Of a stretch of 64,000 bases of DNA, positions 1-12,416 are shown one piece after another. The position numbers and the translations under genes were made by a program. The first letter of the stretch is position 1; every line of letters starts with the position of its first letter. A model generated the notes under the pieces. It was not told the DNA's origin and searched no databases. It saw only the letters and a list, made by a program, of their open reading frames with translations. The stretch is from Corynespora cassiicola. Taxonomy: Eukaryota > Ascomycota > Dothideomycetes > Pleosporales > Corynesporascaceae. The DNA lies in NCBI GenBank assembly GCA_022059125.1, contig JAEUWY010000006.1, forward strand, positions 620,001-684,000. The letters run 5' to 3'.

Positions 1-580
1 CCCGCCCATCCAAGTCCCACTTAAGCTTCGCCGCCGGCTGAACAAGCGTCCAGTAGTAGCGCTTGTCTGAAGGCTTGTGATGCTTGATTATACTGTGATG
101 ATCGTTCGGTGTGAAGGTAGCTAAAAATTGTTACCGGCGTCAGCACCAACAATTGCCCTGGTTTGTGTACTGATTATCACATCGACATCGTAGCCGTGGC
201 ATCTCATGCTCATCTGCGAGTTACTGGTGTACGTTCCGATAGGCGGGTAAATTCACTGATGAGCGTGCGGCACAATCTGTCAGTATCCGGGCATTCAATA
301 AGCGGATCTCTGAGATTTGGCAGCCGTCTACAAAAGTCTTCATCTTATGGGGTAGTTCATATTCCATGTGCACACCTATGCCATATACACACCAGCTGGG
401 CCAGACTGCAATTGAGCAACCAAACGAACTTGGAAAAGCTCAGCCGGGCACGCCCACGTGATGACGCGTGAGGCTGTCGATGACTAAGCACGACCCTCTT
501 GGCCCGTGCGGTTGTGGGCCAAATGGGCGTCGATAACAAAACAAACACAGCAACTAACAACAACAGCACATGCAGCCGCC
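1..580. other. Intergenic region upstream of SMC2
   Basis: No reading frame here resembles a known protein. The short open frames have no splice support and no family similarity that I can see. The segment probably holds the SMC2 promoter and 5' leader. An A/C-rich stretch (about 536-580) leads directly into the SMC2 start codon. Confidence 0.5.
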
Positions 581-3500
581 ATGAGGGTCACAGAACTTGT
601 GATAGATGTGAGTGCAATCCTAAATATAGGGCGAATGTATCTGACAGAAAAATAGGGCTTCAAGTCGTACGCCGTCCGCACAGTCATTTCAGGCTGGTTT
701 GTTTACCCTTCCCGTCACTCGCCGGCTGTCTACTGACAACCCGCAGGGACGGCAGTTTCAACTCAATTACTGGGCTCAACGGCTCTGGAAAGTCCAACAT
801 TCTCGACGCAATATGTTTTGTGCTCGGCATTACGAACATGACCACGGTCCGAGCACAGAACCTGCAGGTATGTAGCTCTGCTCTCTGAAGCGGCGCGGGC
901 TCTGACACATGTTGTTAGGACCTCATTTACAAACGTGGACAAGCCGGAGTCACAAAAGCGAGCGTTACCATCACTTTTGACAACAGCGACAAGCGGAACT
1001 GCCCAATCGGCCATGAAGACGAGGACAAGATCTCTGTGACTAGGCAAATTGTCCTTGGCGGCACGACCAAATACTTTATCAACGGACACCGCGCGCAGCA
1101 GCAGAGCGTACAGAATCTTTTCCAATCCGTTCAGTTGAACATCAACAATCCGAACTTCCTGATCATGCAGGGTAAAATCACAAAAGTGCTGAACATGAAA
1201 GCTGTGGAAATCTTGGCCATGATTGAAGAAGCTGCGGGTACTCGCATGTTTGAGGACAGGAGAGACAAGGCATACAAGACCATGGCCAAGAAGGAGATGA
1301 AGGTCCAGGAAATCACGGGCCTGTTGCGCGATGAGATCGACCCGAAGCTTGAGAAGCTGCGCGCGGAAAAGCGTGCATTTTTGGATTTTCAGCAGACACA
1401 GAGCGATCTCGAGCGTCTCACCAGGCTGGTTGTGGCATATGACTATATCAGATACAACGAGAGGCTGGAACAGTCCAAGGACGATTTGGAAGCCAAGAAG
1501 CAGCGCGCAAAGGACCTCGAAGAGTCCGCAGTCCGCATGAAGAAGGAGATTGAATACCTTCAGGAAGACATCAAGAAGGTCAAGGCTACACGCGAAAAAG
1601 AGCTCCGCAAAGGCGGCAAGTTCCAGGCCCTCGAAGAAGAAGTCAAATCGCATTCACATGAGATTGTCCGGCTGACGACTGTACTTGATCTTAAAAATAC
1701 TGGACTGGCCGAGGAAAATGACAAGCGCAAGAGCATCGAGAAGAGCGTCAAAGATCTGGAGAAGCAACTGCAGGAGAAGTCCAAGACCTACGAAAAGCTG
1801 CAGGAAAAGTACAAGACGGCTCACGACGACCTAGCGAAGCAGACTGAAGAGGTTGAAAAGAAGGAAGAGCTTTTGCAAACCTTACAGACAGGTGTGGCAT
1901 CCAAGGAAGGTCAGGAGAGTGGATACCAGGGCCAGCTTCAGGACGCGAGAAATCGAGCAAACGCCGCTGCCACGGAACAGGAGCAGAACAAGCTGAAGAT
2001 TGCTCATCTTGAGAAGCAGATCAAGGAGGATGAGCCAAAGGCGAAGAAGGCAAAACAGCAAAATTCTGGCCTCCTCCAAGAACTCGAGGCCCTGAAGGCT
2101 CAGGCGAAGAAACTGGAGGCCGAACTCACCAAGATGGGCTTCGAGCCTGGCAAGGAGTCGGAGATGTACCAGCAAGAATCTCACTTGCAGGCTCGGATTC
2201 GCGATCTGCGACAGCAAGCCGATGGTTTGAAGCGAAGGGTCGCCAACATTGACTTTAGCTATAATGATCCATCGCCAAATTTCGACCGATCGCGAGTCAA
2301 GGGCCTTGTCGCACAACTCTTCACGCTCGGGAAAGAACACACTCGCGCGGGTACCGCCCTGGAGATCTGCGCTGGGGGGCGTCTGTACAACGTCGTGGTT
2401 GACTCGGCCGATACCGGTACACAACTGCTCCAGAAGGGCAAGCTCAAGAAGCGTGTCACGATCATTCCCCTCAATAAAATTGCCGCTTTCCGAGCGTCAG
2501 CTGAGAAGATCGGCGCTGCGCAGAAGCTGGCGCCAGGGAAGGTGGACCTTGCCTTGTCCTTGATTGGATATGATGATGAAGTGACGGCAGCGATGGAGTA
2601 TGTTTTCGGCTCGACTCTAGTCTGCGAAGACGCTGAGACCGCAAAGCGCGTTACCTTCGATCCCGCGGTGCGCATGAAGAGCGTCACGCTGGAGGGTGAT
2701 GTGTACGACCCTGCGGGCACACTATCGGGAGGCAGTGCTCCCCAGTCCAGTGGCGTCCTGGTCACCTTGCAAAAGCTCAATGAGCTCAACAAAGAGATTG
2801 ACTCCAATGAGCGCCAACTGACTGATCTCCAGGCTACCATGGCCAGGGAGAAGAAGCGTCTCGATGCTGCTCGTAAGACTAAGCAGGAGCTCGACCTCAA
2901 AACTCACGAGATCAAGCTCACTGAGGAGCAAATCAGTGGCAATTCTTCGTCCTCGATTATCCAGGCCGTCGAGGAGATGAAGCAAAACATTGTCCAGCTC
3001 AAGGAGGATATGAAGGCAGCGAAAGCCAGGCAAGATGAAGCATCCAAGGAAGTCAAACGCATTGAAAGGGATATGAACGAGTTCAACAACAACAAAGACA
3101 GCAAACTGGCCGAGTTGCAGTCGTCCCTAGATAAGCTGAAGAAGGCGCTGGCCAAGAACAACGCCTCGATTAAGCCATTGCAGTCAGAGATGCGGGAAGC
3201 AATGGTGGAAGCCGAGCAATGCGGTGGCGATCTTGCTACAGCACAAGAGCAACTACAGGACACACAGACTACGCTAAAGACGCAGCAAGAGGAGATTGAC
3301 GCACTCATGGCTGAGCAGGCTCAAGTCAAGGATGCTCATGATATTGCACAAGCCAACCTGGCAGATGAGCAGGCCAAGCTGACTGGTTTCGACGATGAGT
3401 TGCGCGCGCTGGAAGATGCCATTCGATCAAAGAATGCTTCCATCGCCGAGGCCGGGTTGGAGCAACAGAAGCTCGGTCACGATATCGAAAGGTTCCACAA

Positions 3501-4326
3501 GGACCGCGATGCAGCACAGGGTAACCTCATAGCACTGGAAAAGGAACATGACTGGATCGCGAATGAGCACGAACTCTTTGGGCGTGCCGGAACACCGTAC
3601 GACTTCAGTGGCCAAAACATGTCCGACTGCAAGGCTAGGCGCAAGAATATGCAGGAACGGTTCCAGGGCATGAAGAACAAGATCAACCCCAAGGTAATGG
3701 CCATGATTGACAGTGTGGAGAAGAAGGAGGCAAGCCTCAAGAGGAACATGGCAACAGTCATCAAAGACAAGAAGAAGATCGAAGAGACCATCTTGAAGCT
3801 CGACGAATACAAGAAGGAGGCTTTGCACAAGACATGGAGCAAGGTCAATGGCGACTTTGGCAACATCTTCAACGAGCTCCTGCCTGGCAGCTTCGCCAAG
3901 CTTGACCCACCAGAGGGCAAGACGATCAATGAGGGTCTCGAAGTCAAGGTCATGCTGGGCAAAGTTTGGAAACAGTCGCTCACCGAGCTGAGCGGTGGTC
4001 AACGGTAAGTCGACACCTCTCGGCATCTGCATGGCGAGCTTTGGCACTGACAAGATAACAGCTCCTTGATTGCATTGTCACTCATCCTGGCGCTGCTGCA
4101 GTTCAAGCCCGCGCCCATGTACATTCTCGACGAGGTGGACGCTGCGCTCGACCTGTCGCACACGCAGAACATTGGCCGTCTTATCAAGACGCGGTTCAAG
4201 GGCTCGCAGTTCATTGTGGTCAGTCTCAAGGACGGCATGTTCCAGAACGCGAACCGCATCTTCCGGACGCGATTCGTGGACGGCACCAGCGTTGTCCAAG
4301 CGACGACGGCGGCCGAGATGAAGTAA
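581..4326 (+). CDS. SMC2: Condensin subunit SMC2 (structural maintenance of chromosomes 2)
   Basis: ATPase core of condensin, which pairs with SMC4 to compact mitotic chromosomes. I read five exons: 581-607, 656-696, 747-867, 919-4004 and 4062-4326, giving about 1179 residues, the normal SMC2 length. The N-terminal head has the conserved GFKSYA segment and the Walker A motif GLNGSGKSN. Two long coiled-coil stretches flank a hinge (coding about 2280-2750, ending in the glycine-rich TLSGGSAP). The C-terminal head has the ABC signature LSGGQR, split by the last intron in its Arg codon, and Walker [12 protein letters not shown]. All introns are GT-AG, 48-57 nt, and join in frame. The start was chosen because MRVTELVID runs straight into [14 protein letters not shown], as in the family. 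Identification is firm; the first two tiny exons rest on family fit. Confidence 0.96.
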
Positions 4327-4798
4327 CGAAGTGTATAATGTGTCATGAAGACGGCAAAACGGTTGCGGTGCATATGGGTTGGGATAAGGGTTGGGTTGAT
4401 GTTGCATGGTACGGCATAGCTCGGCGTTAGTTTGGACGTTTTTGAAATCGGGCCTAATATCCCCTGGTTCTGGAAGGGAAGTTGGTTCCAATGTGCTGCC
4501 GGACCGCGACCTGAGTGGTCCATTCTTGTTTAGATCTCTTGGTCATCCATTCGCCTTCCTGATTGGGATGGCGATCACGTTAAGCTTCCGTCTACCTTCC
4601 CACGACTCTGCGCAACACCACCGCCTTTCCCTTTTTCTTTTGCGCGAGACAATGCCTTGTTCTCCTAGTGACTGCGGATGACTCCGCTGCATTGCTGTCC
4701 TCCATCCCTACGCCCTCTTGCCCTAGCGGTGCACCTGTCGCGACCCCCAGTCGACTGCTTTTTCTTTCCCGCCGTAGCCTTCGGCAGCGCGTCCCCAT
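4327..4798. other. Intergenic region, SMC2 3' end to next gene
   Basis: Contains the SMC2 3' flank and the promoter of the downstream gene. The last 150 bases are pyrimidine-rich, as in many fungal 5' leaders. No further gene is visible. Confidence 0.5.
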
Positions 4799-7000
4799 AT
4801 GTCGACAACATCCTTGACACTTCCAACTGGTACCCAAGAGCAGCCCCGCCCGAGCCTTGTCGTCCGAGGCCCCAGCGAGCCCTCCCTCCCGTCTGGCAAC
4901 AAGAATGACTACTTTGTCCATCCGCTTTCTCCCCGAGCCTCTCTCAGCCGCCACTTTGGCTCCTTGCAGGAGCATGCAGACGTAGTACGTGCAATGACGC
5001 CCAACGGGGGCGGCTCAACCCCCCAGCCCGAGAGCCGCCGTGAAGGCTTCATTTGGGATGTGCCCATGGGCGAGGAGCCCCGTGAGGGTGACATCGCGTC
5101 ACCAAAGGTCCTTTCGAACCGCCCTACCCCGCCCACTCCACCCATGCTGGTGCAAGTCACAGCAGTGTCGCAACATCCCGACCCGGCGCGAGAGTCCGTT
5201 GCCAGTGCCACCAGTTCCGGCACCTTTAGGTCCTCGAGGTCTTCGAGCAAGCGCCGGTCCACAGCGTCCTCGTTGACTGATGCCCTGTACCGTAATGACA
5301 CTAGCCGGTCAACAGCCAGTAGCATCGCGAGAGGTGTCAGACGCCATGTACCAGATTTGAGGATATTCAAGTCCTCTGATGGAAAGTCCCAAAAGTCTGA
5401 AAAACAGCCTAGGCACAACGAGGAGCAGTCGCCTCGCAAGTCCCAAGACGAACGCCACCACAAGAGCAGCCCGCAAACTTCATCACCACAAACCTATCTA
5501 CCACCAGCTCTCAAAACCATATCGCCAAGTGAAAAGGCTACCAAACATGTCAACATTGCCGAAGAACCGGCCTACAAGGTGCCTCCAGCGACTAGAGGCG
5601 GTGGCCTCAAAGATCGGCGAAAAATCGATCGAGCAGAGGCCATGAAACTCACACTTCCCCTTGAACTCCCAGACCTGCCTTCTCGTCGGCGAGAGGTAAT
5701 GTACGACGCCGGCAATCTGGTTGCTCCACGACGACTCAGCCCTAAAACCCCTGCCTCAGAAAACCCGCTTGTCATGTCGGCGAATTACCCTCGTTCTCAA
5801 AACACAGAAGAGGGCATCCTGCCAGGCAATGATACCATCATCTCCTCCAGTTCGCCAAAATCCGAAAAGCATCACCCAAAAGCTCGCGAGAGATATCACG
5901 TCAGTAGACCACGCCTGAAAAAGAAGAATAGTGGGACTACTAAAAGCGATTCTTCGCTCGCCATGACTCCAGATGGTAACTACTCACCCACCCAGCTGGA
6001 TTTTCCCTCTTTCGATCAACACCAACTTCAAACCCTAGCCGAGCTGAAAGAACTAGGGAAGACTCGTCGTAATCATCGCAGCCGCTGGCGTTGGTCGGGT
6101 CCATGGACCTCAAACGACCTCGCCGAGTCTCCATCTTCAGCCTCTTCCCGGCCCTACTTTCCGTTTACGCGATTACTCAGATCCAAATACGACAACTCAG
6201 ACACGCCACCATCCACCTCGCCCCAAGATAAAGTTGCAGTCGAACAATGTTGGGGTTTGAAGAAGCGACAAAGCATTCCGGTCCGCCCGCACACGCTCTA
6301 TGAACCCAGTCCATTGGATTCCATGCCCGTCCCGCCCAACTTCATACCACCTGGCCTCCAACGCGTGCCCACACCCCCAATATATGACAGCCACAGTGAT
6401 CTCAAAGGCAAGCTCGCTGGCTTCTTCTTCGACCTGCAGGGCCTACGCCGGCCAAAGGAGTCACCAACAGCAGCCCAGGGGATCTGGGACTCAGATACCC
6501 TCCTCATGCCCCTTGACCCGCGCCTGTCTAAGAAGACATCCTCAGACGAATCTCCACAAGGTCTATCAAGCTTGTCCCCAACCCCCCTCGACTTTGAATA
6601 CGCACCCACGTCCGGCGCCGGCCGCTCCAAGGCTCACGTCCGGTACCCTTCGGCGCCCACGCCCGACGCGCACGGCCGCGCTGACTGGTTCAGGCTCAAG
6701 CTCGGCGAGGATACGGACGCGGATGAGCGCGCGAAGAACGAGTGGTGCACGCCTGAGCATCTGCCCGGAAGCCCGCTGTGTCCGCTCAGCGACAAGTATC
6801 GCGGGCCCAGCGCAGGGACATGCGTATTCCACGGGAGGAAGAGCGATGCGACGATTCTGGAGAAGGGGAGGGGGAAGGATAGGGGGAAGGAGCAGCAGAA
6901 TGTGGATGGTGCGGAGGCGGGGCCTGGACCGTGGGTGTGCGTTGGGATGGGGTGTTCTAAGCGCAGTTTGCGGCGGCGGTTGATGTCTTCTAGTCCCTGA
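4799..7000 (+). CDS. Hypothetical disordered protein with conserved C-terminal Cys-rich motif
   Basis: A single open frame of 733 residues. Most of it is low complexity (Ser, Pro, basic patches, stretches such as SRSSSKRRS) and predicted by eye to be disordered, with no transmembrane segment or catalytic motif. The last 100 residues look more ordered: a segment with W-C-T-P-E-H-L-P-G-S-P-L-C-P-L, then a C-V-F-H-G-R motif. From memory this ending resembles uncharacterised fungal proteins that share a C-terminal CPLHPKY...CVYHGR-like tail; no function is known to me. The gene converges on the HAUS6-like gene 365 bases downstream. No intron was needed. Being a real gene is likely from length and codon usage; function is unknown. 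Confidence 0.8.
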   Translation: MSTTSLTLPTGTQEQPRPSLVVRGPSEPSLPSGNKNDYFVHPLSPRASLSRHFGSLQEHADVVRAMTPNGGGSTPQPESRREGFIWDVPMGEEPREGDIASPKVLSNRPTPPTPPMLVQVTAVSQHPDPARESVASATSSGTFRSSRSSSKRRSTASSLTDALYRNDTSRSTASSIARGVRRHVPDLRIFKSSDGKSQKSEKQPRHNEEQSPRKSQDERHHKSSPQTSSPQTYLPPALKTISPSEKATKHVNIAEEPAYKVPPATRGGGLKDRRKIDRAEAMKLTLPLELPDLPSRRREVMYDAGNLVAPRRLSPKTPASENPLVMSANYPRSQNTEEGILPGNDTIISSSSPKSEKHHPKARERYHVSRPRLKKKNSGTTKSDSSLAMTPDGNYSPTQLDFPSFDQHQLQTLAELKELGKTRRNHRSRWRWSGPWTSNDLAESPSSASSRPYFPFTRLLRSKYDNSDTPPSTSPQDKVAVEQCWGLKKRQSIPVRPHTLYEPSPLDSMPVPPNFIPPGLQRVPTPPIYDSHSDLKGKLAGFFFDLQGLRRPKESPTAAQGIWDSDTLLMPLDPRLSKKTSSDESPQGLSSLSPTPLDFEYAPTSGAGRSKAHVRYPSAPTPDAHGRADWFRLKLGEDTDADERAKNEWCTPEHLPGSPLCPLSDKYRGPSAGTCVFHGRKSDATILEKGRGKDRGKEQQNVDGAEAGPGPWVCVGMGCSKRSLRRRLMSSSP

Positions 7001-7365
7001 TTAATTAATCGCATGAAGTGATGATGATGACGAATTGGTGTAATGAGTATGATGATGGGATGGGCTGGGATAGGGAGTATATGAGGTTTTGTAATGAGCG
7101 TTGGGATATCGGTATGAGAGTGCGAGGGGGCAGTGGACACGCGCATCAGGACAAGGCGGCAGAGTCGACGCAGAATAATACCCTATCTATCGTTTCGAAA
7201 CAAGTACATCATCTTCATGATCGTCATCCTCATGCCCACATGACCACATTTCCAAGGTTGGAAAAAAGAAAGAAAGACAGCATAACGTACACCACGCTCG
7301 ACGTCCCTCATCTAACCGTGTCGAAAAAAAGAAAAACTAAGCTTGCTCCCATCATACAATGCCCC
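7001..7365. other. Shared 3' flank between convergent genes
   Basis: Lies between two convergent genes. It holds ATG-rich repeats (gatgatgatgac near 7018-7032) and A-rich stretches near 7261-7340. Nothing gene-like is supported. Confidence 0.4.
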
Positions 7366-9964
7366 CTAAAACGCACTCTTGTTAAAACTCCCAATCCGCT
7401 TCTGCTCCTGCACACCACGATACTTGACCGCCCCCTCATCCCCCCTCCTCTTCGACGGACTCGCCTCCAACGTCTGCGTAAAACCATCCTCATCCTCATC
7501 CACATCCACATCCCCCAGATCCACGCCCGTAACCCCCTCCTCGTACTCCTCCCCATCCTCGTAATCGTACTCATCCGCACTACTAAACCCGCCCAGCCTA
7601 CCCACCACGGGCGTATTCTCATCCTCCGCCACCGCAGGCGAGAATATGGGGCTTGTCGCAATGCGCGGTCTACTCTTGAACACGCGATCATAATCCGCCT
7701 CATCCTCAAAGAGGTCCTCCTTGGGCGTGCTCTGCGCAGCCGCCGTCCCAAAGCCCCGCTCGTCCTCGAGCATCTGGATGCTCTTGCGGGTGCGCGGCGT
7801 GTCGAACTGGTTTACAGGGTACAAGCTCTGGCGGGAAGATTTGCGGGGCTTCTTTTGGTCGTGGGGGGGTTTAGGCTGCTGGGTGGTGTGCATGGCGGCC
7901 ATGCTGAGGCGGGTGCGGTCGAGGAGGGAGATTGTGGGTGGGGGGTAGGAGATGGTTGGGGGTTCGGGGAGGGAGGGCGAGTCCTGGGGGGTTGGGGATT
8001 CGGTGATGGGGGGAAAAGAGGGGTTACGGGCCATGGACATGCGGGTGCGTTCTAGGAGGGAGGGGCGGGGCTGGGGTTGTTTGATGGGGGAAGGTGTGGC
8101 GTTGCCGATTGAGGAGATGATTGCTTCGGCCATGAGTTCTTCGGTGGAATGGTCGGGGGGCTCGAGGGCCGGGGGTTCGGAAGGAAAGTAGGAAGGTGGT
8201 GATGGGGATGGGTAAGTGTGCGACTTTGTTGGTTGAGGGAGGTGTGGCGGTGAGGTTATCGAGGGTAGTGCTACGGTGTTCCCGGGCGAAGGAGAGAGCT
8301 CTTGAACCCTATTACGAGAATAGGAGTGGGACTCATGGTGTTCCTCGGGCAGTTCAGTTTGAGGCCCGGCCGGGGATTCTAGTGTTCGAGTGGCTGAAGC
8401 ATCATATGTCGTTGATGTACGTCCGATCAATGTAGCATCAGAGTCCAAAGAAGTGGCCGCGACCGGTTCCTGACGAGGCGTCGGCCTAGTAGGCACTTTC
8501 TCCCTCGAAAGGCGACGTGCGGGAGATGGCGACTGAGTGGATACAGTCGGAACTATCGGAACCTTCGTTCCAGACGACTGACGAGACATTCTCCTTCGAA
8601 CGGGGGAGCGCGACACACTTTGTGAGGAAGTACGTCGTCGTGACGAGGTGAAAGCAGACTGATCATGTCTAGAACGAGCCACCCGGGCAAGTTCCTCGTC
8701 CATCTCCGAAAGTAGATCTTGGTATTCATCTCGCAGAGGAGCTCTGGCAGCCTCTTCGTGGAGAGCTGTGTTTGGCTTGGGCAATTGAAGCTGCAGGTGG
8801 GCATCAAAAGTAAGCTCAGTCACAGGAGGCTGGCTTTTTGACGGAACAGAAGTCTTCTTGTCCTGTTCGTTCATCTTTTGATGGAATGTCTTCCACTTTT
8901 GGAGCCTAGCCTGCTGTTCTTGTAAGCGATTCTGCAGATTCTCGAGCAGTCCGGATTCAGGTGCTGCATCCTCCACTTTACGGCCCCTCTCAACCATGTA
9001 CCACACCTTCTGGAACGAATTACTGAGGAATGCATCTTCAGCTTGAACGTCGTCGCCGTGCAGCATGGTATCAAGCCACTTTTGGTTCCCGATCCAATTA
9101 TTCCTGAGCTGCTTCTTGATGGCATCGGCTTCTCGCTGTGGCACTGCAGGACGCTGCGCCCGAGGTGTTTCCTTGCATTTTCTGATTCTCCGGTTGATCT
9201 CATCTGCCTTGGTGTTGAGCAACGCTTCGAACTCTGCGAATCGCCGCCTCTTCTCGTCCTTTCGCCTCAAGACATTTAAGAGGGCAGCTTTGTGCGCAAT
9301 AGCCAGAGGTAGTAGCGAGGCATGTGTGTCTGGTGGGAGCATAGAAGCCGTGGCCAGTCTCCTTGCGACAGCCGGTGCCGTGTTCCGGTTGCGCTGCGAA
9401 TCAAGCGCCTTCTTCAGAACCGCAGTCGAGAAGACGGCGAGGATCTCATAGAACTTGTCGCCTTTGCATTCATCCAGCATGGTCTTCCTGAGCACCGTTT
9501 CCCGACCGAGGACGCCATTCTTCTTCAAATCGTTTAGCGATCGGTAGAGGGCGGCACGAAGATTGAGCGACTGGAGAGGTTCGAGAGGCGGAAAGAAGGG
9601 TCGGAGTTTCTACGATGGTGTTAGGTGTGCGCTTTGTTTCCGTCTGATGCCATTGGCATACCTGCGCTGTCTCTTCCGGGTCCCAGATCTCGAACAGGCG
9701 GTAGAGGGCCCATTCCACACCGCCGATTCTCTGCTTCTGGTCGGCATTGCGGGCTGAAAATGTTTGCGCAGTAATGTTTGGCCAGTCTGAGCGCAATTCA
9801 AAGTCGAGCAGGCGCAGATTGGTCACAAAAAGCTTGGTGTCTGAGACAGCTATGGGGTTTGCGCTTGAGGTCGGCTTGATGGTTGCTTTTACGGAGGCAG
9901 TGCGCGAGAGGCCATTTGTGGCCGTGCTCGTGGCGGATGAGGCTTGGGAGGTGGTGCGAGACAT
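7366..9964 (-). CDS. HAUS6/augmin-like protein (HAUS6 N-terminal domain)
   Basis: Two exons on the minus strand, 9662-9964 and 7366-9609, joined in phase 0 by a 52-nt GT-AG intron, give 848 residues. The N-terminal 280 residues look like the HAUS6_N domain: a helical block with LFVTNLRLLDFELRSDWPNI, then WALYRLFEIWDPEETAQ, then KLRPFFPPLEPLQSLNLR, where the intron sits. In animals, plants and Aspergillus, augmin recruits gamma-tubulin to existing spindle microtubules. The C-terminal 550 residues are Ser/Pro-rich and disordered with scattered repeats of the form LLDRTRLSMA / LLERTRMSMA, which may be short linear motifs. The start is the first Met of the open frame, preceded by a CT-rich divergent promoter shared with the HD-domain gene. 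The family call is from recalled domain features, not a search. Confidence 0.75.
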
Positions 9965-10400
9965 GGACCAGCAGGAATCTGGTTACACGCGTGCATGGAT
10001 ACAGGTTAGACTCGGGAGGCGGTAATTGCAGGCCTGGATAGAGGGCTGGTGTTGAGCATAAACATTGGAGAAAGGCGCTAATCCGCATTGGGCGCAGCCT
10101 GGGAGCGACCGTGGACCGCGCCCCACGGCCGGCCGCCGCCGCCGTCGCCGCTACGTCAACCCAAATTGCCGTGGCTTTGCCATGGTCGCGCCCACCGCGT
10201 GCTTTTTCCCCTGCAAACAGACCCCCACGTTACCTTCACAAGCCGACACCCTCTCCTCTCTCTTCCTCTCTCTCTCTCTCTCTCTCGCCGGTTCCTTCTG
10301 ACCAAAGGCTTCCCACTACCTGGCCAACCCCATCTTCACTTCTCCACAAGTAGTCCGCTGGTGACAACGCTACGCCGCTTCCGATCCTTCAATCACCGCT
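9965..10400. promoter_or_regulatory. Divergent promoter with CT tract
   Basis: A 436-bp region between the divergent HAUS6-like and HD-domain genes. It contains a GC-rich block (about 10110-10150) and a long CT microsatellite at 10251-10287, about 115 bases upstream of the HD-domain start codon. CT-rich tracts close to the start are common in highly used fungal promoters. No clear TATA box is seen. Confidence 0.45.
10251..10287 (+). repeat. CT-dinucleotide tract
   Basis: Nearly uninterrupted CT/CTCTT repeats directly visible in the sequence, in the 5' flank of the HD-domain gene. Likely a promoter or leader pyrimidine tract. Confidence 0.8.
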
Positions 10401-11260
10401 ATGGCAGTCGACGAGAGCACCCAGACCAACGGTGTCCCCACAAGCAGCAATGGCTCCAGCAGCAACGTTAAGAATGGCCACTGGACAGTAGAGAGTGGTA
10501 TGTCATAATGTTGGAATGTCGTTCGTACGCGACGCCTTCCCTTATCTTTTTTTTCCCGCTTACAATCAGCGGCTTCTGACTCGCTACAGTCCTCTCAGAC
10601 ATTGCTCCTCGCTACGCCGAAGACACTAACTCACCCGTTCCCTTCTTTCACCTTCTTGAACGTCTCAAGACTACTCCCCGTGCAGGATGGAAGCGCTTTG
10701 GCATCGAGCAGGGCGAGTCCATAGCCGACCACATGTACCGGATGAGCATCATCACCATGATGGCACCCACCTCCATTTCTTCCAAGCTCGACATACTCAA
10801 GTGCTGCCGCATGGCGCTGATCCACGACATGGCTGAGTCTCTGGTTGGGGACATCACTCCAGTTGATAACGTCAACAAGGTAGAGAAGAGCAGGCGAGAG
10901 GCCGAGACCATGGATTACATTTGCAACAATTTGCTTGGAAAATTCAACGGCGGGCTCAATGGTGATGACGTGCGGAAAATCTGGCAAGAGTACGAGGACA
11001 GTGAGACTTTGGAGAGCAACTTTGTACACGACATCGACAAGATCGAGTTGATCCTGCAGATGGTCGAATACGAGCGCTCGCACAACTGCACGCTTGACCT
11101 AGGCGAGTTCACATGGGTCACAAAGAAGATTCAGTCGGACGTGGTGAAGGCGTGGTCCGCTCACGTTCTGTGGGAGCGCAAGGAAATGTGGGAGGCTGCT
11201 GGAATAGATCCAAAATGGGCCGATGGCACCAAGCCCGAATCCAAGCCCGCGGCTCTCTAG
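10401..11260 (+). CDS. HD-domain 5'-deoxynucleotidase-like protein (HDDC2 family)
   Basis: Two exons, 10401-10497 and 10590-11260, split by a 92-nt GT-AG intron, giving 255 residues. The mature fold starts with the HDDC2-type helix (FFHLLERLKTTPRAGW), then the metal-binding HD signature: the first His in SIADHMYRM, the HD pair in ALIHDMAESLVGDITP, and a distal Asp in FVHDIDKIELILQ. In this family (human HDDC2, yeast YGL101W/YBR242W, E. coli YfbR relatives) the protein is a divalent-metal phosphohydrolase acting on 5'-deoxynucleoside monophosphates; that activity is inferred here. Length is slightly above family average because of a Ser/Asn-rich N-terminus encoded by exon 1. It is transcribed divergently from the HAUS6-like gene. 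Confidence 0.92.
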
Positions 11261-12416
11261 CCGCGTTACAATGACCAACATATGCAAGTAAAAGACATTC
11301 AGCATCATGCTTCATGTAGCGACGCGTATGAGCACGCACGGCGTTTGGGAGGGTCGGGACACGGGTGAGTCGAGGCTCTACGATATCCTTAGCATCAATG
11401 ATCAACACATTTCATGACTAGCCATACCTTCACCCTTTTGTTTCGGTGATTCCGATTTCTACAGCTTCGCTGCCATAATCAGTTGAGATGTGGAATGCCA
11501 TGTGAGACGAGGTGATTCCTTGGCGGCGGAATATGGCACCAAGCATCTGGTAAGCATAGTACCTGCCATTCAATCAAACGAAATCTAGGCTGATCTACAT
11601 GAAATAGACTTATTTATACCTATGAGGCGAGGTTTCCAATGTACTTCCATTCGAGCCAGAATTCTACTGCCTGCTCCTTATCGTCACGTGCACGGATTTC
11701 ACCATCGTTTCTCCCATGCAAGTTGCCGTCCTCTTGACCGTATTCACAAACAACCATCGGGCCTTTCCAGCCGCCATCTCTCCGCAACTGGTCCGCAGAT
11801 CTGCAATGTACTCGCTTGGGCCGTGCCATGATCAGGACGATCGCGTGCAATATTCTCCTTCAGTTCGATCAAAGAAGTCATGAATTAACCCATACCTTTT
11901 TTTCTTTCTATCTCGCATCTTCACCAGTATCGGTCTCACCAGCGTTCTCGGTACCTCTCAATGCCGACGAATAAGATTTAGCTTTAAGCGCGCGATTCCG
12001 GTGCTATGGAACGCGGAAGGATCCCCTTGTCTCCCCGGCCTGACATTTTCCTGGCAGAAACATGAGTTTTGTGATCGTCACCGTATATCCCGGTTCTACG
12101 ATTCGTATTATACATGTACATGTCAGCAAACGCCCCGCGCGCCATGCCCCTTCAAGTTTGAACGTACCTGAGTGGCGTAAAGAGTCAAGCACCAGAGGCA
12201 GGAGTCAAGCCTTACGGGCCGTCCCTGAAATTGCTTGTTGATTTGGGGGTTTGTTGTCAATTGCCGAAAGATTTGGGTTTTGATGGGTACAGCTTGCGCC
12301 GCATCTCGTGGGGCCTACGGGAAGTGGACTGAAGGACAATGTGGGACCGGATACAAAAGCCCCAAAAGCTACCTTGGCCAACTTAGTGGATACGTATTGG
12401 AACAGTACCTCTCACG
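11261..12416. other. Intergenic region, no gene seen
   Basis: More than 1.1 kb without a supported gene. I looked for split exons and for tRNA arms and found none. The composition falls towards AT, marking the start of the accessory block. It should contain the HD-domain gene 3' end and the promoter of the TRI14-like gene. Confidence 0.45.

Noticed and set aside
763..1653. 296-codon minus-strand frame over the SMC2 5' part
   Set aside because: Antisense shadow of SMC2 with no family features.
7018..8055. 345-codon plus-strand frame over the HAUS6-like C-terminus
   Set aside because: Antisense shadow of a low-complexity coding region; composition is repetitive (Arg/Leu/His then Gly/Val).
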